Below, one piece after another: positions 37,301-50,988 of a stretch of DNA of 64,000 nucleotides (its first letter is position 1; each line of letters starts with the position of its first letter). The DNA lies in the NCBI RefSeq assembly GCF_050436995.1, contig NC_134763.1, positions 5,952,001-6,016,000 on the forward strand, read 5' to 3'. The notes under the pieces are model-generated. The model searched no databases, had not been told where the DNA came from, and was given only the letters and a program-made list of their open reading frames with translations. A program made the position numbers and the translations under genes. This stretch comes from Anticarsia gemmatalis (lineage: Eukaryota > Arthropoda > Insecta > Lepidoptera > Erebidae).

Positions 37301-39170
37301 CGCGGGGGGACCATTTCTCAACGCGACTCCACTGCCACAGAGGGAATATTAGACATGTGTAGACGCGGCTTAACTTGCGATCTTCATTATACTCGTTAAC
37401 TATAATTCTGTTCATCTATTTCGGGTAATTAGGTTTCTGGACGTAACTGGAACTTGCTAATGTTTATAGGCTTGTTAGTATGAAAATACATTATAAATAT
37501 CTACAGAAATTTCGTTGCGTAATCTCTTTTTGACAACGTGAATTGTTCATATATTTTACTTTTATTTTATTCTGTTGGATTATAGAATAATCCGTGGATT
37601 GTTAGAGGTTTAAAAGAGTTGACAACACGTACGAGTTTTTCCAAACTAGAAGCAATTAGCTGAGTTTTTCAACAATTGGTTTTATGCAGTAAAACATTTT
37701 AGTAACGAAATTGCTGAAAAACAATTTCTCATAAAGGATTTAACGCAGATAAAGCTAACAATATGTAGCATTACATTTACATTCGTAGTATTTGTTTCAA
37801 GGTACATGTCATATTGTGAAATAGCTGCTAATAAAGAACCTTAATATTCTTTATCTTACTTAAGAGGCTTTAAAATAGGTAATATCCAGAATCGTAAGTT
37901 TATGAATTTACCAATCTTGGTACAAATAAGCGTTTGGACAATCCTACTTCAATACAATAGCAGTTTACTGTACAAATAAAGTTCCAATAAAGTGACAACA
38001 GGGACTAGTTGTGTTGCCCTAAACAACCCACCGCCCAATACGAGTTGACAACTAAATTTTAATACAAGCACTAGGCATACAAGCCAAATGAGAAGGGCCT
38101 TAAATTACCAGACGACGTACGAGTTATATCATAAGTTACGACATATTACATTCCTTGAGAACTGTTGAATAATACGACGGTAGTTTCTCCACACACTAGA
38201 TTAACTTATAATTTCACTGAAGGTTGTAGTTCGAAGGTTGAATATCTCGCGAACAACGCCCGCGATCGTGCCTTATCTTACCGACAAAACTGCTATTTCG
38301 CTTACTATTATATCTACTAGGTAATTTATTACAGCTATTATGATTTTGTTAAATATTCTACTATAAAACATCCAGGTACAAATTCACGTAACCAACGAAA
38401 GGTATAATGAAGGACTTGAAAAGCTTTGATTGTGTTGTTTTGCTAAAGAAAATTACAGATATGGTTGGATAAATCTAAGTGCTGATAAATTGTAAACAGT
38501 TTATAGTCCTGTAAGTTAATTATTAGAGACTCGTTTTATGAACTTAAGCGATATAGAGACAAAAAGAAATTGCATATGATAAACCTTAGTCACTATTACT
38601 ACAAACTTTTTATAAAAACGTATTCACTTTAACTTTATACGAGCGTAAAGTTTTAATTAGAAACATTTTAATTATTGAGTAGGTAAGATTGCAATTCTTA
38701 CTCATTAATAGGCAGAAATAAACACATTGCTGTGAAAATATTATTCATATCTTTTACTTTTTATAAAATGAGAATTCTCGTTACTTGCAATTGTTTCTAA
38801 ACTATGTAGTTATATGCCTAGTTGTTTCTCATAGCATACCACGGACGAAACGTGAGGCAACAGTTGAATATAACTAGCGCTGTTAAATACAGGAACTGAA
38901 TATTTAATTATCCTTGCCAGCGCCCACCCGTTCATTTCTAATCTAAACAAAACTCCACAGGTATTTCAAAAACGAATTCGTACAAACAAATTGGGTAAAT
39001 AATATTTTGTTTAATTTAGTTAGTCGTATTTTGTCTAACGAACATGTTTACATAAAATTAAACAAGCAAACCAAAAATACACATAAGTCAAAAAGGTTTT
39101 TTCTGTGTAGCCAAGCGGGTTTGAACACATTTTGATTAAAATTTCATCAAACTTCGTCCTGTAATATTTT
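34351..39170. other. AT-rich non-coding DNA
   Basis: Only chance frames of 65-69 codons. A slightly GC-richer stretch at 37200-37380 has an open + frame (37190-37399) without a recognisable domain. No repeat family is identified. Confidence 0.5.
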
Positions 39171-39262
39171 CTGTATACAGGGCGTGCAAAAATCACAAAC
39201 CCGTCGGTAAGCCGGTAGCGGCGCGGGCGGCGGGCGGTGGCGGCGTGTGCGCGCAAACAAAC
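39171..39262. other. Short GC-rich segment
   Basis: GGTAGCGGCGCGGGCGGCGG and GTGGCGGCGTGTGCGCGC (about 39215-39256) form a compact GC-rich, CpG-rich tract inside very AT-rich DNA. A 73-codon minus frame starts in it but looks compositional. A cis-regulatory role is possible but unproven. Confidence 0.3.
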
Positions 39263-42200
39263 AAATTTAATTACACGTGACGTAACTCCCTTGTATTGAA
39301 ATTCGTATCAAACAATATTGTGACCCGCATCACGGTAATAACGTTTCAATTTGCAATTATGTGCCGTACATTACCTGTCCAACTACCATGAATTTGGATG
39401 ACAGCGTTGCTAATTGTTACGCGAAAAACTACCAGTTCAACACGTACAATATACGTGTACGTGTATTAACTCCAGAGTAACAAAAACTAGTTATAACTTG
39501 ATTTAGTAGTAAATACTAATTCAATTAGTGTCTCAGATTAATTTAACTTAATATTACTCACGTCAAAAAAATGTTTGTAAAGCAAACAAATACAAAACGA
39601 AACTAAAATATTATGATATGCATGTTAATGTGATTAAAATTTAATGAGGGGAGCATTGATATTATAATCCGTAGTATGCCATGTACGGCCTGATAGAAAT
39701 TCTAGGAATTACGAAGCCGTACTTTGAACTATTCAAAATATTAATTTTAATGCAATTTTATGAATATTATAGGGATACAGTCATATTAAATATAGGTACT
39801 ATTTGTTTGAAATATATTTAGATACGATTTATTTACGTATCGTCTTACGACGCGGGATTTTTTACAAATAACATACAAAGAACTGGACATTGTGATTAGC
39901 ATTTGTTTATATAATAATTAAAATTAAAAAAAAAATAAACAAATGTTAATCAGGAATAAGTTACGAACAAAAATATGTAAATACTGTCACATTTTTAATC
40001 GCTCTTTTTTGTATGAATATATGCACAATCATCCTTAAACTATTTTTAGGTGAAAATCAGAAGTCATTTTAGAATTTTCATTTATTCAGACTATTGAGGA
40101 CGTTGCAGCCAGGGGATATTTTTGCTTTTGACCGTACAGCCGATGTGATAGACTACTGTAGCCAATTTTATCATGAACAACAACTGTCTATACGTCTATA
40201 GACGCGACACGAGCCTGCAGCGTCAAAAATAGACATCATTATTAATCGCAATAGAAAGGGAATTTTAGATATAATCCATGCTTTGACAAATTGCTCATTA
40301 AATTATTTAGCGAAGTTGTCTGATGCCTTAGTGAAGCAGATTGCCGATTCCTTGTTCAGGCTCTGATAGAATATCAAATGAGTGACGCCTAATAGCAAAG
40401 GATTGTCGTCATTATTTCAAATGCCTTTTCAACATTTATGATCAGTGTCTGATCTTAATAATTTATTTAACTTTTCAATATCTGTGAAGTGGTTCAGAAT
40501 GAAAAACTAAGGAATTAATACGTGGGATCGTGACTGCTACTGTCAACATGCGAACTTGATGAAAAAAAAGTCGTCGACTCAAAATTACGAAATAAGAGCG
40601 TCAATATCTGATTTCTTACTATTATTTATATTATTCTAAAATTCAATAAAATAACGATTGTAATTTTTAATCAATCAACGTAATCCATTAGCACAATGTT
40701 CTCAAATCTTATAAACTGGATGATTTTGCATCGCATCTTATTTTGAACAAAATAACATAAAATAAAAACGGGCTTTATTTCATTATATTAAGTCACTATT
40801 TGAATATAAATCAGTTCTATATTGCCTTTAAACTCATTTACTACTTAATTATTAACAACGTATATTGTAGCTAAAAACCACGTGAATAACAATACAAAGT
40901 AACATTTTTTTCAAAATAGTAACTTGTAATATAAAAAAGTAAACCTGTCCCCGGTTCATTTGTTCAAACAACAGGACGTGATCCCATAGACATGAAAGTT
41001 TTCCCACTAGATTGTCATGCAGGCTGAAACATGCAGCAACTAAGTTGCGCGGTATAACAGTTAGTTATAAACAGGAAAGTTTCCTTATTTGTTAAACAAA
41101 CCTCGCAACTTGTAGTTTTTCAGTACACTATCACAACTTATATATTGCATTACTACGTGGAATATTAACATAATACATATTTAGAATAAACAATAGAATA
41201 TCGCGATATAATCAATATATATATCCAATATTCAGTTACGAATTAAAAAAAAGAAGTTTAAAAATGCTTTGTCATCGAGTACAACACAATAAAAACTTTT
41301 TAACATACGGAACGCATCAATTCCAAATATGAAAATTCTTTTCACAATCGAATCGAGATTAGTTACCCGAAAGCAGCCGAGAGTGGCCGAGAGCGCACGA
41401 TATCCTCACCTTTGGAAAACATCGTCCAATGCCGAATCAGTGCTCGTTCGTAGTTCGTCGCGAATGGCTGTGGGCTCAGTGGCCCGCTCCCACCTGCACG
41501 CGCTCCTACACTCAATAAAATAATCGACTATTTAAATTGTGCTCTGTGACGTAAATATTCTTCACCTGTTGATCTAGTCAATCATTTTCTTTTTAATTGT
41601 TTTTTTAAAGCAAAAAGTGTGTTCCCTGTTATTTACTAAAGTTTACGTACTGTCGTTTATTTATTTTTTGAATTATTGAATTTATTTGACAGATTTCAAT
41701 GAAAATTAGTAAACTAACGGGATTGCAAGAATATTTATAGTTTATTTATTAACCATACGGATGAAACAAGCGAATAGTAATGGGTATGTAACATTATTTC
41801 TTAAGAAATATTACGACAAATTATTTTTTTTAGTTTACGACGATGGCTTCATTTTATTCTTGTTCTAATACGCTAATTACAAAGGAAATATTTTCTCTTA
41901 TTTATCTAGTAAGTAAAAAAATAGAGCAGTGCTTAAATATTGCGAAATTACGAATGACTGACTGAGCAGTAGTCTTTTAAAAATTAATCGTATAAACTTA
42001 TTCTTATGAGATCATTGAGGCAATCCATTAAACAATTAGACGATAAAAATTCTTTAAATTTAAATTTAGAACAAAGCACAACAGAATGAACTTCCTTGTA
42101 AGGGCCATTATTATCGCAGAAAAAGTATTTATTTCCTGAGAATCACTGGCCGCTTGTACTTTTTTTTGTCCAAGAGTTTTCCGCTCGCCGGTTTATTATT

Positions 42201-43365
42201 AATATTTTTTCTCTCAAGGGACAGCACGGTAAAGAAAGAATTCAGCTTCTACGAGTAAGAAATATATTCTAGCTTTAATTAGACCGGACATAGTATTCTA
42301 ATAAGAAATAGTATATACTAACAGAATCTTTTCTGAGATAAACTACATTTGGTACGGTCATTCTGAATTATGTTCTGTCTAGTTTCTTTAGGATTAAATG
42401 AAATGAAAATAATAGATATTTCGTGTCGTTTTGAGAGCTAACCCTGGTTGGTACAAATAAGTAATTATTTTTTCTTGATTTTGAATTAGGAATAGATTTT
42501 TGTTATTTCTTACATAGATATAGCTGAAACTGATGAAAAAGTAGTGGATAAACGCTACACAGCTGATTGTCACGTATTAGCTAATAGAGTTGCCAAAAAT
42601 GTACAAACTACAATGAAGTTTATTTATTTAAGACGCTCATAGCCGGTTGCACTTTCTAAACGATAAGAGGTTAAGCAATTTCCTGTGCAGTCAGTCTATT
42701 TATAACTGAACGATTAGTGGCTTAACTTGAACATCACCGCGCTTTGAATGCCATTTTGTTTGGCGCGATTGTTTTGCCAAAACGCCGGTACTAGTGAAGT
42801 ATAATTTGAGATAAAGAATATTTTAGATCTTGTTGTCAATTAAGATATAACCAATAAAAGGTTTCAAATACTTTAAAACACTCAATTAGGAAAACTTTTT
42901 TGAAGATAAAGATAAACTATGATTTTAGATTAGAGATTTAGAGATACTATGTCTATATTAATCCATTAGGTAATTACTCTGCTATAACAAAATTAAAATC
43001 ACAAAAATTATACAAATGATCCGCTGAAATCCTAATAATTCTAACAGTAACATAAATTCTATATAAAGAAAAAAAGCTTTCATAAAACTAACAAAATATA
43101 GCTGTTTCATTTTGCTATAAAATGTACATTAACCGAGTGAACATCTGTACAAAGAGCCCTTTAATTTCATAAAAGAACGAGTAAATATCTAATTACGTTT
43201 ATTTCTTGTCTATATTAGATCTCGCTTTACATCGTACCTCGCTCATAATTATCAGGCCAAAAACGTATCAGACACATTTTGATAATAATCGTATTATAGC
43301 TACTAAATTATAACAATTAAGGCCAGGTATCGCTGGAAAAAGTAGGCTCATTAATGAGAACTTCT
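39263..43365. other. AT-rich non-coding DNA
   Basis: A moderately GC-rich patch at 41375-41515 carries a 64-codon + frame ending just before AATAAAATAA. It has no family match. The remainder is featureless. Confidence 0.5.
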
Positions 43366-43395
43366 AAAAAGTAATATTAATTAATATTACTTTTT
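43366..43395. repeat. Perfect 30-bp palindrome
   Basis: AAAAAGTAATATTAA is followed directly by its reverse complement, giving a loopless 15-bp-arm palindrome. The flanks contain GCTGGAAAAAGTA on the left and TACTTTTTCCCTGG overlapping the right end, hinting at a longer decayed inverted repeat. Confidence 0.85.
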
Positions 43396-44984
43396 CCCTG
43401 GCTGCCAAAATTTTGCGAACTTTAAAAGGCGGTTTCTACTAAGCGAAGTATATCATAACAACGGTTGTCTGTGAGAAAGGATCGCGATTGAGGGGGGGAT
43501 TACCCAATACAATTTTGTTCTTCCACATTTGGTAAGTACAAGACATAATAGGATCTCTTGACAGTGTTCATCCAATATCGCCGAGGGTAGTTTCTTGGAC
43601 GCTTAAAAGAAAACTTATTAGTTATTGTCTCCGTTCTCCAGTAATTCTGTTGAGCTGCTATCGGGAAAGTATTAAAAATAAACCAATAGACTTCGTCGAA
43701 CACCATCAGCTTGAACGTTTTTATTGAAATATTTCGCTTTAAGTGACGGCACTATTCATAAAATATTGTAAGCGTTATATTAACTTGCAAGTAGCTTGGG
43801 ACTCGATTCAAATCGATTGATATTTTTTTCAAGACAAGATGAGAAGTGACAAAGAAATCTGTGTATAATATTATTATAACGTTTAAAATTGATGCTTAAA
43901 CATAATTTCTGTATCTCATATAGTTTAACACTTCTGTACACCATCTCTATTAAAGTTCTCAATATGCTTTACAGGATTTTTCATAAATGAATGAAGAAAG
44001 AACATATTAATGTTTCTACATATTTATAGTTTAGTTTTATTCCGGTTTGATAAAATATTATATTTTTCAAATAATGTTTGTATTAGAATAACAGTAAACA
44101 AAAAATAACTCGCTGCTAAAACCAACAGTCAGTGTTTTTGGGCTTGTAATTTCCTAGTATTTTGGTCACATGGAACTGGAACTTTTTCACATATTCGAAA
44201 TATTTTTAGTTTTAAATAAATTTTGTCGAAGCTTAAATCAAAATGAACGGAATTTAGGTTTGGGATATCAAATATGAAAGAGTTTTATAGTTGTTTTTGC
44301 CAGACACCGGAGTAGAAAAGGATTAAAAAGATTTTAACGAACAACATGAGAAAAAACTAAGTAATTAAGTGCCATAGTGTTTTCCTAGTCTGAGAATCCC
44401 TAAATTTACTGTATATATATTTTCTACAAAGCCCGCTAGAGATGCTGATCAGATTTTCTTAAAAACATTACTCAATAACTAGACGATTGTTGATAGTCGA
44501 TAGATAGTTTGATAGTAGGTACAAATAACTTTTTCAGAAGAATGACTTGAAAGTAACTTCTTAAATAAACTAATCTGGCTGGAGACCGATCTGTTCCTAA
44601 GCATCATGGGATAAACTTTAAAATTTATTAATATTTAACTTTTCTAATGTAAGGATTTGACGTTTTACCGCATAAGGTTCCATGTTCCCGATTTTTACTC
44701 AGGATTTCTAAGGTTTCTGTGCGTAACGACAGCCAGAGATTTTGGGACCGACGGCGTACGTGTTTTTCAAGCACGAAGGAGTTTCAATATGTAAACAAGG
44801 AGCACCTATTGAATATCTGATCCCGACAACTTTGCTTAACCGATGGGGTTAATGGCCTATACTTTTCGTATGCATATTTCTTCAAGACATTTTTATATTC
44901 TATACACTTTCTACGACGAAATTTGTCTTTAAGTTTATACACGAGTGTTTTATACCGATCTTTTCAGAAGTTATGTCAAACTAT
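43396..44984. other. AT-rich non-coding DNA with possible repeat fragments
   Basis: A minus frame at 43500-43706 contains KRPRNYPRRYWMNTVKR, faintly like the RPRGRPRxRW motif of some non-LTR ORFs; too weak to call. At 44480-44520 CGATTGTTGATAGTCGATAG resembles the TIR-proximal part of the MITE at 52025-52172. Confidence 0.35.
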
Positions 44985-45065
44985 GACTGATGTAGATATC
45001 AACTGTCGAGAGTTCAACTCCCATACGCAACAAATATTAGTTTGATTCACAGGTTCTCGTTTCGT
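44985..45065 (+). mobile_element. Diverged SINE fragment
   Basis: GAGAGTTCAACTCCCATACG (B-box-like) is followed by CAACAAATATTAGTTTGATT and CACAGGTTCTCGTTTCG. This follows the order B box, ACAAATATTTGTGTGATCC, GTTTCGG in the SINE family seen at 6380-7067. The A box is not recognisable. Confidence 0.4.
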
Positions 45066-47203
45066 TTTCTATAAATTGCATCACTGCATCCCCTTACAAA
45101 CATATCTTTTATGGAATTCAAATTGTATATAAAAAAATCAATATACTAGAAGTACATATTAGTATCTATATTGTTATAACGCACATACATACTCATGTTA
45201 AAGTTTATCATTACAATAAATACCAATGGAAATGTATTTTTATAGTTAAAAAACAATAATGTTGTTTGATCGCGTGTGGAAGTCCGACACAAACCAATTA
45301 ATCATTATAAACGAACAAATATTTTGTAGTGTCAAGATAATCGTTCCGTTTATCTGATCGCCTTAAAGTTTGTAGACAGGCTAAGTATTCAAAAAAAATT
45401 TAATCCAACGACATTCTTATATGACAAGGAAGGTTAAAAGGAAGAAAAGAACATTTGAAAATCATGATTACATTTTTTTTTCAAAGCTACCAGGAAAGCC
45501 ATTAAGAAGAAAAAAAGAACTTTCATTTTTATTTTTATTTTTCGTTTGTTTATTAGATAGTTTTAAAATGCAGTCCATCAATCTAAGAATACAGGTGATA
45601 AAAGGAGCACAAAATTAAGACATTCTCAGATTATTAGTTATTAACTATAATTAAAACATTGTTAAACATACATTACGTTGACATCTTGTTACAATATCAC
45701 AAATATGTTTACTGTAATTTTATAAAAAGGTAACCGTAACCTAAATGTAACTTTTCACTTTTGAAATCAAATTCACTTTAGTTCTTTATCCCTTTTAAAA
45801 CATTGAAAACATCCCTCAATCTACTAAACTTACTTCACACAAAGTGTATTTTCCTAAAATCGACACATTTCCGATGTTGAAAGCCGATTCATCCCATTTT
45901 ACCCGAATCAATACACGAGATTTACCTATTAGGGGCTTAATAATTGTATCCCAAAATTTACCCCAATATAACTTATCTTCCATTAAATATTATGTTTCAT
46001 TCGGGCTCTTAAAATTTGTCTTTATTATACGATCATAACACTATGTTATCATCAGTGTAATTACTTTGTAAAATAAGGTTTTTAGTAAAGTAAAATGTTT
46101 GAGCGGAAACAATATTTAAAAATAAATCGTGAAGTTAGGATGATTAGCCTATCTTCTTGCTTATGATAAAAGATTTTCTTGAACAAACAGTATTTTTTAT
46201 AAGTTCAGATATAAATGAACTAACACTTCTGGTAGCTAATTATTTACATGACAGTCAAATCTTTACTTCCGGCCCTACGATTGAAAAAGGAGGGCCCATC
46301 GACTTAGAGGGCCCAGCGTGTTTAGTATTTCTTATCAAAGAGTAACGAATTCCACACATTTATTCATAAACACATAAAATCAGGCCTCGTACACATCCAA
46401 GTAGTTAGAGCCCGAAGAACAAACCCATACAGTCGTTTTCACAAATATTCACATTCTAACCATATTACTGATTTAGTTATAGTTCTAATTTTGGTGGTAA
46501 AAATATAGAGTCATAGGTAGTATGGGGCAAAGTATTCTACCACTTCACTGTACTTAGAATTCAATTTAATTACAATGCAAAGGTTGTCTTAGAAGGCTCT
46601 AGTTGCGCAATATATCTCAGTCAATACTGTAACAGTGAGCAGACATTTTACACTTTGAAGTCCTACAAATCACATTCAGGAGAGCACGGGAACTTCTCAG
46701 TATTTCATACCGGTTTATATGAACCTGTATTATTTCTTGTTACTAATATGACGGTTTGCCTCGTTTAAATAGAACAATCGCTATACATTTATAATATAGT
46801 ATGATTGTTCATGTTTTATAAGACGTTTAGTATTTTACGCAGTTGTATCATTGTTTTATACATGATAACTTAAAAATGTAATACAAGATTATTCAAAAAT
46901 CATTTCACAAAAAAATCTCTCTTTTTTATTCCCAAAAATGAGATATAAAGTTCACATTTTGATTTAAACGTCAGTTCGTTCCTGGAACAGCTACCGAGAA
47001 TTACTTTACAAAGGAATGTTTTCGTATAGCTAGTTTAAGGTTCCTGTATAAACGAAAGGGAAGAATAAAACTACTAAATTGACAAACGGTTGCGTTCTTA
47101 TGACACAGTTTCCATAAAATAGTACAACCATTTTCTTTGAAGCAATTAAAAACTAGGCAATGACTATTTCATTCTCGCCAGTACTCGTTAGCAGTTTGCG
47201 CAG

Positions 47204-47204
<1 letters not shown>
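45066..47204. other. AT-rich non-coding DNA
   Basis: No gene or repeat is recognised. An 8-bp inverted repeat GAACAATC/GATTGTTC spans 46772-46810 with a partly paired interior. Frames of 62-65 codons are Lys/Phe-rich chance ORFs. Confidence 0.5.
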
Positions 47205-47234
<30 letters not shown>

Positions 47235-47258
47235 CATACATACATACATACATACATA
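47205..47258 (+). repeat. (TACA)n microsatellite
   Basis: 54 bases of uninterrupted TACA, 13.5 units. Its purity suggests ongoing length variation. Confidence 0.97.
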
Positions 47259-47376
47259 ATATCACGCCTGTTATACCCGTAGGTGTAGACTGAGGTGTAA
47301 AAATACACCCGCGTTGAGCCTTTAAGAAAGTTGGTCAAATATTTGTACCAAATGTGACTGCTAATTAAAAAGCAAT

Positions 47377-47499
47377 AACCCCCGGTTTCTGAGTACATTT
47401 AGCGGGAGTTTATCTATTCATTAGCGTTTTTTTTGTATGAGTTTTAACGCTATTAAATAGATAAACTACCGCTAAATATACCTCAAAAACCGCGGGTAA
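47377..47499. mobile_element. Hairpin MITE
   Basis: Two arms of about 50 bp, 47379-47429 and 47446-47496, are imperfect reverse complements. The left reads CCCCCGGTTTCTGAG, TTTAGCGGGAGTTTATCTAT, AGCGTT; the right gives the complements of CCCGCGGTTTTTGAGG, TTTAGCGGTAGTTTATCTAT, AGCGTT. TAA directly flanks both ends, as expected for a 3-bp target duplication of the PIF/Harbinger type. I recall this palindromic repeat from moth genomes. The superfamily call is an inference from the TAA. Confidence 0.75.
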
Positions 47500-48177
47500 G
47501 TAATGTAGTATGCTCTCTAAAAAATACGATTCCATCGTCGATATTATAAGCTTACATTGTTTAAAATTGATTACTGCCCTGATTGATTCATGTCCTTCTC
47601 ATAAGCTTCAGTTGCGAGTAGGATAGCGATAGCTGATATTCATAGTAGATTAGTAGCCGCTTCTTCAATGAACGTCAATAACATTGTGCGCTTGATGAAA
47701 CAACTAATTACTATCGTTAAATAAAACCAGCAGTGTATTTAAATTGAGCATATTTACGTTTGTATGTCGTTGTAGGAATACAAATCGATTACGTGTTGAT
47801 TATAACGATTTAAAATAAATGATAATTAAATATATCGGCACGTGCATATACGGGTTATCAGGATTACCTACAGAAAATCATTGTAATTAACCTATTTACG
47901 TTTGACTATTCATAAATTCCACGTAATCCGTAAATATTAATTTTATCATACAGTTATTTACTTCGAACTAAAACTACATTCATTCCAATTCACTTGTTGC
48001 GTGAAAATGATAATTGTGCCAAATGATTGTTCCTGGCCTCTGTTGAATAAAATCTTTTTGGAATTTGTATGTTAATCTACATTGTAAGCTAGGCTACATG
48101 AAAATTCATTCAGCCATTTAGAGAGGCCAACAAAAACCAGACACGATTTTGCATTTATTATATTAACACGAATAAAT
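47500..48177. other. AT-rich non-coding DNA
   Basis: Nothing recognisable. Confidence 0.45.
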
Positions 48178-48262
48178 ATTGGTGCTCCGCTACGAACAGG
48201 CTACGAATATGCTACGATATTTCGTAGATATTTGGCTACGAAGTGCTACGGCAGATTACGTA
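48178..48262 (+). repeat. GCTACGA-rich repeat, copy B
   Basis: Carries CCGCTACGAACAGGCTACGA, ATGCTACGATATTTCGTAG and TGGCTACGAAGTGCTACGG, in the same order and spacing as copy A at 24888-24980. Confidence 0.55.
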
Positions 48263-49446
48263 ATTATACAGACATTTGGTGCGCTAAATACTGATACAGC
48301 TAATGTGTTTGTTGAAACTCGCGGCAAATAACTATTTTAGTAGTGATGTAGTTTCAAACCCGGGATTTTGGTTTACAATTACGTTAATTAGGCTCTACTA
48401 TGTAATGCTAACACGCAAATAAAACATGTAACAGTTACATTTGCCACTAAATTCCTTAAGGATTTGTTAAACACTGTTAATAGTTTTTACTTCTTACTTA
48501 AAACCCGAGTTCCTTCAATAGGTAATGAGTACATTGGTATCGTCCCGATATTTAGTATCAGAAAATCTCCTGCCAATTAATTGCCCGGGACACTAAAGTA
48601 TTGTAAACATCATTATGAGTTCTGTTTTCCCCCTGACTTTCAACGGTAGTATTATATAATTATAAAAATAATTAGCATATCTAAACTGAATCCCATCTAA
48701 CACAGCAACTAATCGATTTGCGCATATTAGTGTCACGAGCGATTACCAAACGGTTGATAATTATTAAAGGCACCATCAAACTAAATGGCTTACCACGCAG
48801 ATACATGTAGGTATTTCATATTAATAATTATTACAGATAATGGTATCGAGGCCGCACTACGTGAATATTATATTATTACTTGAGTATATGCTGTTACAGT
48901 TTTATAAGAGCATAATCTTATCTATATTTAGTAAATAATTTACGCAAAAGATGAAGTAAATATTTTATTGTAAATTATGTTAATCATCCCGTAAACTTTG
49001 AGAATATTGGTTTGAAACACTTAATTTCGATAATGTCGAACTCTTTGTCTAAATGTCGAACATTTATTTGATTCTTCCATATTAAGTCTTGGTGTAAACA
49101 TATTTATGAGGAAGTGTGTACCTAATTTCGATAAAATCGAACTTATTTTATTTAAATGTCAACTATTTGCTTGTTGGACATTTAAAGTCATTTATTAAGT
49201 GGCGATTAAAACTACCAATTGCGTAACAAACTAGTTTTATTTGGAAAGTATATCGCTCATAGTATTCAAATAAACTACTTTTGCATAGACATTACATACA
49301 AAAACCATACGATAATGTCAAGAGTAATCGCTACTATCGATTTGTCATATAAGTAGTAGGAACAGACGTAAAGATGAGGAAGAAGTTCTATCCATAGATC
49401 AGAGTACCAAGTATTTTTAGATCGATCCCTTGGCGCGTATTAGTTA
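48263..49446. other. AT-rich non-coding DNA with an old local duplication
   Basis: At 49023-49072 and 49134-49175 two copies share AATTTCGATAA, TCGAACT and TTAAATGTC-like blocks followed by ATTTGxTTGxTT. They are about 111 bp apart. No gene is seen. Confidence 0.45.
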
Positions 49447-49488
49447 AACAAACATACAAATCACGAGCACAAACACCATGACCCCTTG
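49447..49488 (-). mobile_element. SINE tail fragment
   Basis: AAACATACAAATCACG, AGCACAAAC and CCATGACCCC match the complement of the SINE tail blocks GGGTCTGG, TTGTG and GTTTGTATGTTT seen at 12737-12862. Only about 40 bp are recognisable. Confidence 0.4.
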
Positions 49489-50988
49489 TACAAATGTTTG
49501 CTCACTTAAGATCTCTTGGTCCCAAAAGCGCAGTGGCTTAAGTAACTCACTATGATGGTGTCACAGCGCTAGGATATTTGGAAATGCATATTATTACGTA
49601 AAATTTAACAGTTCTTTCTCTATAATAACGTTGCGTCAACTGAATTGACATTCAATTATTTCTTCCCATAAAAATAAATATCATTTATGGATTCTTCTTG
49701 GAAGTAATTAAAAGTATCACTATTATATTCCCACATGGGTGCATTGCACGCAGACGACATTTTACTTTTATAACAGACTAACCTGCGTTCATACTTGACC
49801 TTTAGATAAACTACTGAGCTAGCAAAAGTCTCAAGACACTTTTTTTTTAATTATTCTTGGTAGGTATCGAACTCACCATCACCACCATCCCCACTCAACC
49901 ACATCCAGGTGGTAGAGTGATGACCATCTTAAGTGCTATAGGTCCCTTACACACGCCGCACATTAGCAAAACGATACGCTCATTAGGCGTTGCCGTGCCT
50001 AGCTCTTCGGCGCTCACGTCGCTTACTCGCTAGAAGAACGCGCTATGAAGTAAGTCAGGCCAAAACTCCTACAACCGTAACCGAAAGCAATAATTGAATC
50101 AATGATTTAATTTGACAATAATAGTCCTTCCTTCCCCCACTCATCTTTATGAAGGAAAATAGAAAATAAAAGGTATAAGGTACTTTCCTTCCCACGCACG
50201 TTCTAAGGGTCATTTACTTCCTATCTACGTCATCTGAAGGCAATAAAGTGTTTTTATATAATATATTGACCTTCACTGACCTTAGTTTGTTACTATGTAC
50301 CTTTAACCCTATTAGTTGTTATTGTACTCGTTAAAACAAAAACATATAAGTAGGACGTTCGTGTATCTATTTTTTTAAACAATATATTTTTTGTACTCTA
50401 TAGATATACCCGTTTGTTACAGTCATCTAATAACGTTGCCATAAAAAAGTAATTTCTACGTATTAAAAATACAGTATGTTTAACCTGTACAGATACTATG
50501 TACCACTATTCGAAGATAGGTTATTGAGACCCACAGATTGACATTTCAGCTAAAATGTCATTAGATGTTAACGACCTCCTTTCAATTTAGATCAATTCAA
50601 TATTATAGAATTCTTGAATAATTATAAATAGAAGCTAAAAATAAAGTTGTCTTGTGACTTTAATGATATTCCAACAAGGGACATTAACCAGATATCGAGA
50701 TACATTAACGATATCGGAGGGAAAGTTTTCTTAATTTTAATAATTAATCTTTAAGCCGGAATTATTAAGCCATTAGATTAGAACCATCTGACACTGTCTC
50801 TGTAAAGTTTTTAAACTTATTTATTATGAATTGACTAAATTAAGGTTTAGGTATATTGTTAAAGGTCGATTTTTCTTTTTACAGATAACTTTATCTCAGG
50901 AATATTTTTTATATATTTGGCATTATATGTATAATGCATGGCATATCCATCAAACTCATAGTAAATGTTTCTTACATAATATTATTTG
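49489..50988. other. AT-rich non-coding DNA with a GC-richer patch
   Basis: The patch at 49880-50050 includes CCACATCCAGGTGGTAG and GCTCTTCGGCGCTCACGTCG. It is not assignable. Otherwise featureless. Confidence 0.4.

Noticed and set aside
43500..43706. Minus frame with KRPRNYPRRYWMNTVKR resembling a retroelement RPRGRPRxRW motif
   Set aside because: Too short and diverged, and no neighbouring retroelement sequence supports it.
47204..47398. Minus ORF ending in repeated MYVCMYVC units
   Set aside because: Translation of the TACA microsatellite, not a protein.
49842..49925. Possible minus-strand SINE ending in an A-run, with GAGTTCGATACC as B box
   Set aside because: A box is not convincing and the tail does not match the SINE family; similarity is limited to a few bases.
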